64,000 nt of DNA from Callorhinus ursinus (Eukaryota; Chordata; Mammalia; Carnivora; Otariidae), in the NCBI RefSeq assembly GCF_003265705.1, contig NW_020313005.1:13403106-13467105 (forward strand). The letters are read 5' to 3'. The notes beneath the pieces are model-generated. The model did no database searches, had not been told where the DNA came from, and saw nothing but the letters and a program-made list of their open reading frames with translations. Position numbers and translations under genes: made by a program. Positions 12,701 to 25,479 of this stretch are shown here, piece by piece. Each line of letters starts with the position of its first letter. The stretch's first letter is position 1.

Positions 12701-15700
12701 AAATACCATTTTATGATGAAAATGGCAGTTGCCCCCTTTTATTGACCTCTGTCCAATTTTTTTTTTTTATATGTAGATTTTTCATACTGCCCCAGACCCA
12801 AGCATTCCTCTTCCTCAGCCTCAGTCTCGATCTGGATCCCGAAGGACACGAGCAATCTGCCTCTCCACAGGTTCCCGGAAGCCTAGAGGGAGGTATACAC
12901 CGTGCTTGGCAGAACCTGATAGTAAGTGTGCCTGCTGTAGGGAAATGCTTTCTTCATTCTTTGATTTAGCCTTCCCTCACCTTACCAACTTTAGGGTAGA
13001 AATAAATAGATGATTTTGCTGATACTGTCTCCCCAACACTCCCCTCCCATTTATATATTCTTTGTCAGTATAGTTACATGGTACTTTGAACAAACAAATT
13101 CATTACTGCTACAAAGGGAAAAAAAAAATAGTTTGCTCAGTGCCCTTTTTTTCTGCAACTGCTATTAAGTACATCGAGTGCTACTCTGTAGCAGGTTTTG
13201 TCCTATTGTCAAAGTGGTAGGGAAGAAAGCAAGAAAAAGTCTGGCTAAAGCAGTCCTTTTCTTTCTTCTTTTCACATTATGTCCTTAAAGCATCATCTCT
13301 TGGGTATCAAAGTGTCTGAAAGAGAAAGAGAAAAGAAATACAAAGAGAAACCACACTACACATTATCACTAACTTGCTGTTCTAAACCAAGCCCCATGGC
13401 AAATTGGGTGGCAGCTTGATCCCGAGGTGCATGTTAAACTTGTTTTGTTTTACTCTACGCCCCCAAGCCCTGCAATTTTTTCTCACGGTCAGTATTTAAC
13501 AGAAAACACTAATTTTTAATTTATATATGTTTGAATACTTTATTATAGTTTTTCTGATTTGTTTCTTAAACCTTACTTTTAAGAACATTAAAAAATAATT
13601 CAGTTAAATAGGCAGTTTCTTACATTGCTATATTCTCGGCAGGAAGAGGAAAAAGTCCTTTCTTTTAAAAATATAAGCAGTTTCTAATTTGTAGCTGACA
13701 TGACTGGTACCTCTTAATGAGGAAGGACTCAGATGCATTAACTCAATCACTTAACATCAGAAAAATAAAAAAAGGCAGAAACATGTCTCTAACATCCCTC
13801 CTTCCAGAGATCTCTTGTAATGTCATCAAAGAATCTTATTACTATTATTTGTGAGTTCTTTTTCAGAAGCAAGTTTTTTAAGTAGGCTCCATGCCCAGCA
13901 TGGAGCCCAGTGTGAGGCCTGAGATCAAGACCTGAGCTGAGATCAAGAGTTGGATACTTAACTGATGAGCCACCCAGGTGTCCCCAGAAGCAAATTTTGT
14001 GTGAATTCAAGCCAGCTCACTAATCCTTCAAGAAGTAACATTATTTCATAGGGTCAGGGTACATATAAAATCTTCCTTGAGTAGTGTTGAAAAATGCATT
14101 CACTAAGTTGAAATGCATGTTTTAAAGCCTTTCTCCAGAATGGATGGCGGTTTTCCACACTGGGTACAGGCCCATCACTCCAGTGGGATCGAGTGGCCAC
14201 TGAGCACGTGTGAGTTGGAGAATGGAAGGGTTTGGTTGTGTTGTTCTCAGTAGACAGCCGCTGCCGTTTTCTTGCTCCCACCCAGGTGACTCTTACAGTA
14301 GCAGTCCAGACAGCACACCCATGGGGAGCATTGAGTCACTGTCCTCTCACTCCTCTGAACAAAACAGCACAACCAAGTCTGCTTCCTGCCAGCCCAGGGA
14401 GAAATCTGGAGGGATTCCTTGGATTGCATCCCCATCACCTTCCAATGGACAGAAAAGTCTTGGACTCTGGACAACTAGTCCTGAATCAAGTTCTAAAGAG
14501 GATGCAACCAAAACGGATGCAGAATCAGATTGCCAGAGTGTTGCCTCGGTCACCAGCCCAGGGGATGTTTCCCCACCCATAGACCTGGTCAAGAAAGGGC
14601 CGTATGGGCTTCCAGGACTGAAAAGAGCCTCGGCTTCCTCTCTCAGATCCATCTCTGCAGCTGAAGGTAAACCAGATTTGAGGTTAATATAAAATGTCAT
14701 TGTCTCTGTATCACTTGCTGGATTATTCAGCATGATTAAGGAGGGAAAAGTTAATGGTGAAGGAGCTAACAATGCTGTTCCTGAGCTAGGATTTTTAAAA
14801 CTGTGCACTGGGACTTTTTTCGTGGATCTTTCCATCTCCGTGAGGTGATGTTTTTGTAATTACTGTAGATTGTGATCTCCCTGAGTGATGGGCTGCTGTG
14901 CTCAAAGAACATTCTGTACCTTCTCATTTGGGCTTAGAGAAAAATGCTTCCTTTTGTTACACGCAGGTACTGTGTTACTGCTGTTATTTTGTCTGATAGC
15001 GCCTTGCCTGTTTTCTTGGGTTTTCTCTTTAGGAAGCAAGAGCTACAGTGGATCCATTCAAAGCTTAACTTCTATAGGTTCCAAAGAGATGCCCAAAGTC
15101 CCACCACACCCAGACCTGCCTCCAAAAATGTGCAGGAGACTAAGGCTAGACGCTGCCTCAAGCAATGGCTACCAGCGACCTGGATCTGTGTAAGTGAGAG
15201 AGAGTTTGTATTTGTTGTATCACCCAGGAGTACACAGGAGTTGAACATGTCCCAGAGAACCTTTAGGAGTCCCACAGCTGAGTGCCTCATCTGTAGTGTG
15301 GGGACAGTCAACTTCTTTAGGACCCTGTCCTCTTCTACAAATGGTATATTACAAATTAGAGGAGGCTTAAGATGGATATATTCCACACACATACAATTTC
15401 AGTCATTTGCCTTACAAGCAGAACTATGGCTTAATTTAAAGACATGAGATTGGATGTATAATACAGTAGTCCTGGGCTTTGAAACTACACATTCTGTAAA
15501 AGCTAGCCATCTGCCTCTCAGCTGAGCCAACTGCCTATATCCCAGCTCTTCCACCTCTCTGTGAGAAGTGCAACTGCTGTCTACATTGTGAGGGTTTGTT
15601 TTCTCTCCTCTCCATCAACTGTCTCCCCTACGTGGAGAACAAGGAGCGTGGAAGGTGAAAGAGAGTACTTTTACTCAAAAGACCCAGAAGTGTAAATTAG

Positions 15701-18700
15701 GCCCATCGGATAGAGTATATAGACGTAAATAGGAAGGGAACAAAGAGCAAACGGGAACTTGGATAAAGAAGTAAGCAAAATCTAAAAAGGAAAGTTTTTA
15801 GCCCTCTCATTTTATTTCCCTGACTTCTACTGAGCTCTCCAAATGCTGTAATTACTGGGCACCTTAACATATGTTATCTCTTAATGTACTTCATGTCCCT
15901 CCACAGTAGGTAGTAGAAACCTCATTTTAGAGATAATGAGAACTAATACTTGGAAAGTTAAGGAGCCCATTTAATTATTCACTGAAAGTCCAGTAAGGCA
16001 TTTCAGTAAACCTGTTTCCATAGGAACAGTATCTTAAATTCATTCATTCATCACCTCCTTTGACAGGAACCTTTTGATTACAGCGTGTGTTTGACATACA
16101 TTATCTCTCTTGGTCAGAATTCCAACTACCACTATATAGACAAATACTATATTTATAAATATGTCTACTGTCCAGTGTGTACAGTTCTAGCCATTAAGGA
16201 AAAATAAATTTTAAGCCAATATGTCAGTATAAATTCCATCCTTTGTGAGGGAAAGAGAAGATTTGCTTCTGTTTTGTAATTGTACTGACGAAGTAGAAAT
16301 TAAAATTGAGAGAATATATATTCTGTATTAGATGTAAAATGACCCTTCATACTATCAACTGGCTAGGCAATGGGGAAAAGTTTGTCAACTAAAGAAATAA
16401 GATACACTTTAAATATCTAATTTAAAACATCATTCACAGAATTTGATATTCTCTTTTAGTAAGTATGGAAACTTTTCTAATTACCCCAGGGTGCCTCAGT
16501 TTTAATAGAGTCGCAGTTTTTCAAATAGATCATGCCCTCCCTCCCATGATTTGAAATAAGATTTGAATCCACAAATGTTTCAGAGTTCCCTCTTTTCACT
16601 CTAAGAACTATGTTCAAATATTTTAAAAAAATATGAAACATTTCAGTATTAGTTATATCTTAGCTATCAGAATGAACAACAGTTCTTTTGTCTTGATGAT
16701 TTGATTCTTCCCTTTGGCTCCACAGGCGTCAATATCACTGCCAGAAGCTGAGTGGGGAGAAAATGTTCTTTTTTACTGCTCCCACAGTTTTCTGAAGTAG
16801 AAAAGATGAGGTAGCTATAGGTTTATTACATCTGGTACTCTGTGAGCTGGGGACTAGATCTAAAAATTTCTTTCACATTAAAGCTTAAAACAATTAAAAT
16901 TCAGGTCAGATTTTGTGGATAGTTCTTAACTAATTATTTTTGGTTTGTGTTAACTGATTACCCCGAATTATACTTTGAACTGAGTGATTTTCTGATCGAT
17001 TTTAATGGATTGCATTTTAAATTATTTTTCAGTGTGGCAGCAAAAGCCCAACTGTTTGAAAATGTTGGTTCACTTAAGCTGGTTTCTTTTGGGCGGTAAG
17101 TTCTCAAAAACCTTAAAGTAAAAAATAAATAAATAAAATAGTGGTGATATCGTTATCTTTTGTTGACATGTTGGGTCATCTTTGACAGCTCTGACCTTCA
17201 GGTCTGCAGATGGTCAAATCCACACCCACTGTCTCTTCAGAGGGAAAAAAGGTCATGTCTGTAAACAGCATTTAGCCTCTCAGACTGTTCCAGTGATGCC
17301 TCATTTACTAAAATTTTCAAAAAAGAAGGGTTCTAAACAAGTTTTCTGAAAGATAGAAGTTGCTATAACCCTTGGCATGGCAAAGACTCCTTTGATGACA
17401 ATTTCTGGGAAGTTTTTAAAAGTATATTCTTTTTCTTTAAATTTTTAAAGATTTATTTATTTGAGAGAGAGTGTGCACATGAATGTGGGGAGGGGCAAAG
17501 GGAAAGAGAGAGAAAGAATCTCAAGCTGACTCCCTGCTGCGCACAGAGCCAGACTTAGGTCTCCATCTCACAGCCCTGAGATCACGGCCTGAGCCGAAAC
17601 CAAGAGTCAGACGCTTAACCACTTAACCGACTGAGCCACCCAGGTGCACCTCAAAAGTATATTTTTGACTTTTAAAAGTTATAGAACTTTTTCTGGAAGA
17701 AGCTTTATGAACATGCATTGAAAAATACGCTTATTTTCAATGGCCACTGTGTTGCTGTAGAGCTGATTGGCCTAAGCAGCTCTTTTTTTGAGTACAGGTC
17801 TTCATTCAGGTTTCCCAGATTTTACCTTCCTCTCTGTTAAAAGGACATAGATTGTTACATCTTGCCACTAATAATCTGCTTGCTTCTAAGATTTTACTTT
17901 CCTCTCCTCCTGTTCCAAATTGATCTTCTCATCCACAGTGGGCTTTGGTTTTTAATTTGAATATGTCTGAAATAATGGAATTTTCTTAGTATTTTGGTAT
18001 GTCTGTTTTTGTTTTGTTTTGTTTTACCATCAGCAACAGGTCTGAGTCATTCAATAAATGCTTGCTATTGAAAGAGTATATAAATGAGAGCACTTGAAGA
18101 AAAAACTTTGATTTTTCCTTTGGATGTACAAAGGCAAAGTTTTGAGCTTCCCATGTTTGGCTAATCAAGGCTATGAAGTAAAGGAATCACAGTTAAATGA
18201 AGTATCACTGTATAGTTATTTTAAAAGTTATTCAACCACTATATTGTACACCTGAAACTAATATAACACTGTGTATTAACTATACTGGAATTAAAATTTT
18301 AAAAAAGTTATTCAACCATAGAATTTTTTATTGCCCTTTTTAAAGTCATGTGGACTTTTTCATCAAGTGTTTATTAACTACCTACACGATGTTGGGCTTA
18401 TTCTAGTTACTAGGGATAACACTGACCTTCAAATTCTGTTTTTTTTTTTCCCCAAGTCCTAGCAGGGGTCTTTGTGTAGTGCTGTTTTCGCAAGTCCTAG
18501 CAGGGCTAGGACTTTGTGTATTAATGTTTTTGACTTCACAGAGTAGAGCCACTTTGGTATCTTACTGGGATGTTGGTCAATGTGTTGAACTTACGAACAA
18601 ATCCCAGTACTTGCATTTACTTTACCTCCATGCATAGTATCTTCACTTTCTTCCCTTTTATCAAGGGATGGTGAAAACTAGATACTGTGCATGTCAGAGC

Positions 18701-21700
18701 AAACATCATTTCTCTGAAACTGTCATCATTTTTAGGCTTTAGTGTAAGGGATTTAACTTTGCTACTTCCGTCTTGCTATATAGTTGAATTGCTCCACTAG
18801 GTGGAGCCTTTTTATTATGAAGCTCTAAACAATCTTTTAAGGGCTCAAGTTCTGTATCAGAGAGAATCCTTTAAAAACTTTAAGAAAAAAATAATAAATA
18901 AAATAAAATAATAAAAACTTTAGGAAAAGCTATTTAATGAAGTAAATCAGAACACTGTCATATACTCAGATGTTCAACAATCAACCTATGCATTTTTAAT
19001 ATGCTTTTAGGTTATACTGTAAGTCAACTTCTAATGGCTGTCAGCATAAACTTAGAGCTCATTCTGCACTGAAGGTTGGAGTCTTTACTTGTCAACAACT
19101 CCATACCATGTGCTGACAGTGTCAGAACTTTTCACCAAGAGACAGGAGCACAACCGACATCAGGGTCAGATAGACCCATGTTTAAATTCTTGGTCTACCA
19201 CTTCCTAGTTATAGTAACCTTGGAGTTATGTATTTAGGAAATCTATTTTCTCTGTCTATAAAATTGAAGGTCATAATTCTTATGACAAATTGTTGTAAAT
19301 GTATACTGTAATGTACTTGAAGTATTTGGTAAGTTCTCTGTAGATGGTCTACAATAGTAACTCTTATTGTTACTATTTAAGGTGCTTGCTTAAGATATTC
19401 AGGCTTCTAACTAAAACATCAATAGTACTTAATCATTAACTATTAACAGTCACCTGATACTCTTTTATACCATTAAATACAAGTGAACAACATGTAGAAG
19501 TTGAGGGCATTTCCCTTACTAACCTATAATGCTTATTTTGCTTTCTTTCTAGGGAGTTTAGGGTTACCCCTGAATTGGATCTTGAAGAATGATAGAGCCA
19601 GTAGTGGGTAGTAGGATGACTAGCCATGTTTGGGAAAGAGACCAAGTAGGAGATTTCAGTGGATGGCTTTGAAAAACAGGAAAGTAACACCTCCAGGAGG
19701 TACTGCAGAGTCTGAGTCATTGGGCAGAGGGGTAATCTAATCATGGACACACTTGAACAGATCAAGTGGCTTTTCTAGGAGGTTGTGAAGTGGAAAGAAC
19801 ATTTAAGATGGAATTGGTGAGATTTAAAATGCCTTAATTAGGGCAGTAACAAAAGCATGAAAAACTATAAGGAGAATTTTATGGATCAGAGCAGGATTTG
19901 ACAACTGCTTTGATACTTTGGGAATGAAAGACAGGTAAAGAAAATTCCAAGTCTTTGAGACTGAGTGTCAGAAAGAATGGTAATTTAGTTTCTGATCTTA
20001 GCTTGTGAGTACATAGGAGGGGAAAGGAAAATTTTGACCATAATGTTTGAGGAGCCTGAGGAACACGAAAGGCAGTTAGAAATGTGCAACTGGGGGCACC
20101 TGCAGGGCTCAGTTGGTTAAGTGTCTGCCTTCAGCTCAGGTCATGATCCTGGGGTCCTGGGATCAAGCCCCACGTCAGGCTCTCTACTCAGCGGGGAGCC
20201 TACTTCTCCCTCTCCCTCTGCCTGCCACTCCCCCTGCTTGTGCTCTCTCTCTGTCAAATAAATAAAATAAAATCTTAAAAAAAAAAAATGTGCTACTGGA
20301 ACCAGGACAGAGCATGGAGTTTGGTGCCATTTGAGAAAGTTCTACACAGTGGTTACACTGCATAGATAAAGGTAAGGATACTCAGTGATGGAACTTACTC
20401 AGTAAAAAGGGAAAAATAGCTCAACATTGGTCTTTGGTGAATTGTTTAAGTGATTTAAAGCTCAAGCACAGAAGAATGTGAAGGAATGATCAGAAATAGT
20501 GGTCAATGTGGTAGAAGCAAAAGTGTCAAGGAGATCATTAGAAGACAGTGGTTTTAATCTCTAAGGCATCACTGGAAATCTTTAAGAAATCAGGTTCAGT
20601 GGAGTAGGAGGGACCACTCTTCAAGGGAGCTTGACCTGTAAGACTTGTTAATGTGAAGATTCCTGCATTGCTGCAGACTCTGAAACCAGAATATCTGAGA
20701 CTGAGATTTGGAGAATATGAATTTTTGACAACCTCCCTAAGTGATTCTTATGTACAAAAAAAAAAAAAAAAAGTTTGAGAACCACTCGCATAGAGAAAAA
20801 TGTGATAGTATCTAGCATATCCCAAAGCAGACATTGGTTATTTACAATTGTTCTCCTTAATCTGGAAAATGCCTTCAAGAGCCAAATGTCACTAGGTTCT
20901 GTTTTACCATTATAAAAGCATGTGAAAAATGATATCCATAAAGCCTTTACCTCAATGTTAGTTATACTTGGGCAGAAGGGAAGATCTTCTTTTAAGATTT
21001 TATTTTTTTTTAAGATTTTATGAAGATCTACTTTTAAAGTAATATAATTTAGGCAAGCTATAGAGATATCTTCTCAGGGTTGAATTGAGAATTATGTGCT
21101 TGAGAATGAAGAGAATTAGGAGTGCTTGGCTCATTATAAGCAATCACATATTTCTGTTATCATAATTTCAAACCAATGTTTTGTTTATAATTACAAAGCA
21201 CCAAAGCAAAGCTCAACAAAGTCTTCTTGTCCAGTGAGTTTGAGATTTATGAAGGCTGTCACTGGTTTAGAGCATACTGACACATGCAAGATACACAGAT
21301 AAATCACTGTGCTACATTAAGAAACAAGAAGGAATCCATGATTTTCAAGAATAACAACTTTTTCTTCTTTTAGAGAATGTAGAGAATAATCAACTAAAAA
21401 AAGTGAAGGGAAAACCACCTCTGATTTCATTACCTGAAGATAACCACTGTTAACGTTTTGGTTTACAACCACCTAATCTCATCTATGACCGTGGTTCTCA
21501 AACTTTTTGGTCCTAAAAAGCCTTTATACACATAAAAAAAATCATTGAGTACCCCCAAAGAGCTTTTGTTTATGTGGGTCATATCTTATTTATATTTATT
21601 ATATTAGAAATTTAAACTGAGAAATTTTTTTAAATTTATGAATTTATTAGAAAAAGAATAAGCTAATGCAACTAAAGGGTGATAATAGCAACACTTTTTG

Positions 21701-23376
21701 TTACAAGACAGAATTGTGATTATTCACTCTTACTTAAGTCAACAATTGTCAATAATAGAAGTGATTTTTTTCAGTGTTATTAAGAGACTTCACAGCTAAT
21801 ATCCAAATAGTCACCAGAAATGTCTTGGACCAGCAATCATGAGATGTAGATTCTAGCCTGACTTTGCCATAACTTTAATTTCTCTTGGACTTCATTTCTA
21901 CATATAGAAGATGAACCAAGGAAATAATTGTTTCCTTTCAAAATTCAAACTCCTATCACCTAAGTCACTGATAATCACAAGTCCTCCAGCATTTGGGGGT
22001 CACCCTTTTCTGTGAAACTGAGGCAAATAGTTTATGTGCCTACCCCCAGGTCACAGGAGGGTCTAGCCTCCCTACCTCTTCCAAAAGCCATATTCTTAAT
22101 GTGTTTAAGACAACAGAAATTGTTTCACATCTACCACTCATCCAGGCCACATGGAAGCCCACTCCTCCGTTGTGGCCATGCTGCAATCTGCTTCCATTCC
22201 TTAATGATGGTGACGGCTAAGAGCTCAGGAACTGACACCTCTCTTCCTTTAATACCACCAAAGCACCATTAATACAATAACAAATATTTTTTAAAGGCCA
22301 TTACATATTAAAATAACAAATTTTATGGAAAATATTTTCTAATACAAAGAGTTACATTTTTTCACATTTTTACAGACCTCTTTAATATATGGCATAATAG
22401 GAAATAAATGGATTCTCATATACACTTCATTTGCTATCAGAGCAGTGTCCTCTCAGGGTCCCATCCTCCCCATCCATCCAGGTTCCCCTTGACTATACTT
22501 TGTGAACCACTCACTGCTCTGTGATAAACACAGAAAAGGAACCCTGAAGGTTGTATTCACTGTATTATTCCAACATAGTGCCCAACACAGGAAAGAGGCT
22601 CAACAAAATTGTTGAATAACTGAATAAAATACACATTTTTAACTTAAAAAGACTCAGTTACTGGAGCACCTGGGTGGTTCAGTCGGTTAAGCATCAGACT
22701 CTTGATTTCACCTCAGGTCATGATCTCATGGTTATGAGATCGAGCCCCTCGTTGGGCTCCATGCTGAGTATGGAGACTGCTTGAGATTCTCTTTCTCCCT
22801 TTCCCTCTTCCTCTGTCCCTCCCCTGCCTGCTCACACATATGTGGACATTTTCTCTCTCTCTAAAAAAAAAAAAAAAAAGACTTTGTTACGTTTTCACTT
22901 CATCTTCAATGGAGTTGCAATACACGTGCCTTTGACATAAGCAGCTCTAACTCTACAAGCTCCCATGAGGAGTTCTTTAGCATCAAGACATTCAATACTC
23001 AGACATCCAAGCCAGAAACAGCCAGTATTTGTTGACAAAAGCCTAAGAAAGGAACATGTGACTAATGGAAGAAATCTCTAAACCGTGACCAAAAGGCAAA
23101 TGCAGTATTTATCGTAAAGAGTCATGGGCAATTTAGGCGTCTTGCAAGGACAAATTTTTTGTAAAATTTTTGCCTTATGTGCTAGCACTGTTTCATGTCA
23201 TGTGTTCTACGTTATTATTTGTAGTTGCTGCCTAGTGCTTTATTGGATTGGTGTGTTAATTTATTAAATCTTCTGATGAAGACTTTGTGATTTTTTTGTT
23301 TTTAGCTTTTCTATATGTTACTACTTTAGCACCTTTTTAACTATATCTGTGTGCCTCTCTCCTTCCTTCATACAAA

Positions 23377-23422
<46 letters not shown>

Positions 23423-25434
23423 CCTTAAGGGGCTCTCCAGAAAATATTGTATCACTTTTGATTACATGACATTTTAAAATGTTGCTTACATTAAGATAAG
23501 CATTGTGAATTTTGCACACTCACCCTATCAAACCTTTGTAAGTCTATTCATCAGTAATAGCATTTAGAATTCGGAATGGGTCTTGTGAACAGACCATCCT
23601 CTGGATGATAAGGGAAGGAATGACTTTCAGGATGCTGAGTGCCATTACCTTACTTTCCCATGCAATAAGAAGCAAGATTTTAAAAATTCTTTTTAAAGGA
23701 TATTAGGATTTTCTGAAGAGAGACTCAATAGGTAGCAGTGTTATTTTCACATCTTCTTCAATATACCAAGGCAGTAAAAGAGGAAGCATTAACACCGGGA
23801 GAGAAAACTTCACTGTCACAGACTTCTACATTAAATCATCAAAGCTCTCTGCTGAGTTAACACCTGTAGTTACAGATCTCAGCAGAAGAAAATTATACCT
23901 GTCTAGTCATATGCACAAATAATTGAAAATCATGACAGATAATATTTTGTGCTATGTATTTTTGACACATTTAACAATATCTATTTATTTAGTGATATAA
24001 TTATTCTACATGCCTCCCCCTTGCTACCCAATCCCATAAAATACTAAAGAGAGAACATTATGTCTGAAATATTAACAAAAATAATTCAGTTGCATTTAGA
24101 GTATAATTTTAAAAATTATATCATTGTAAGGTTATTTTATCTTAATGATTTCTATAACTGAAAAATGTTACCTTATGCATCTCCTAATGATTCAAAGCAG
24201 TAAGACTTAATATTAGAGGAAATTTTTGCTGTTAGAAGATTTGATTTTTTTGAAAAATCTACATATTTTTAGAGAAATAACTCTGGAACCCTCAATTACA
24301 TCAGACATCAGATTATGTCAGATCAAATTATGCCAAATTATATTAGATTAAATGATTATAATTGACTGGAAGGTTTATAGGAAAAACTAATATTCTGTCT
24401 ATTTAAGATTACCATGGTCTGGTTATTAGAAGTCTTCATAACTTTGTCAGTATCCTCTTCCCCCACAGCCACGCCATGTCAGCCAACACACCCATGCACA
24501 CGCATTCATGTGCGCACATGCACACACACACACACACGGCTCTTTAGTGTAGGAGTCCTGTCCTTCTCTGGGTACCTGTTCTTCCTCAGTTCTTCCTTAG
24601 ACCATGTTGCATTGGGCCAGTAGTCATTTCTAAATCTGCCTGCTGCAGGCTGTCCTAGCAAACTTTCTGAAAGTACAGCCTGAGACTCACCTCATGAAAT
24701 AGACTCTGGGGGTAGGAACACAATTTTTCTCTAATTTTTAACTTTCTAATTTTCGGATATCTGTTTGGGAACTCCAGTATACATGACCTAGTCTCATTCT
24801 GGAAGTGTAGGGAATAAGACCCAGCGTCTAGCTCCAACAGGGAAATGAAATAATGTTACACTGTTCTTTGAGAGAGTTATAGATAGCAAACACTGCTTGC
24901 TGATGCTTTTTTGCAGGTAAAGTACTGAGACCTCAGGGAGGAAAGGCAGGGTGCATTTAGTTTTAAAAGGACTCATCATGTAGAAAACAGAGCCCAGAGC
25001 GTCTTACCTTTTTTTCCATTCATTGATTCAGCAAATACTGAGTTACTAAGCATCGAACATCATTCATGGAGTTTACATTCTAATTGGGTGGAGATTATAG
25101 AAATATCAATAGTAACAACAGAATACCAGATATTAACACCATGCAGACTTAAAACAGGTGAGTATGATAGTTCCCCAGGCAACTATTTTACAGTGTGTGC
25201 TCAGGAACACCTAACCATTAGCAAAGCTTAGGAAATTTAAGATAAACTAGATGCGCATAGCGATGTGAAGATCAAGAGGAAAACATCTCAGGGCTCCTGG
25301 GTGGTTCAGTTGGTTAAGCGTCTGCCTTCAGCTCAGGTTGTGATCCTGGGGTCCTGGGATCGAGCCCTCCCACCCCCCAGTCGGGCTCTCTGCCTGCTTC
25401 TCCCTCTCCCTTTGCCTGCCACTCCCCTTGCTTG

Positions 25435-25479
<45 letters not shown>

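Noticed and set aside
14232..14582. 116-codon frame in a second + frame over the same exon
   Set aside because: Overlaps exon g in another frame. The frame used by ARHGAP42 is fixed by splice phases on both sides.
14347..14835. 162-codon open frame on the - strand over the large ARHGAP42 exon
   Set aside because: It is antisense to a well-supported coding exon and extends only a little beyond it. No motif is seen; open antisense frames are common opposite Ser/Pro-rich exons.
14944..15447. 167-codon + strand frame around exon h
   Set aside because: Runs through an acceptor, the exon in the wrong frame, and the intron. It is a shadow of exon h.
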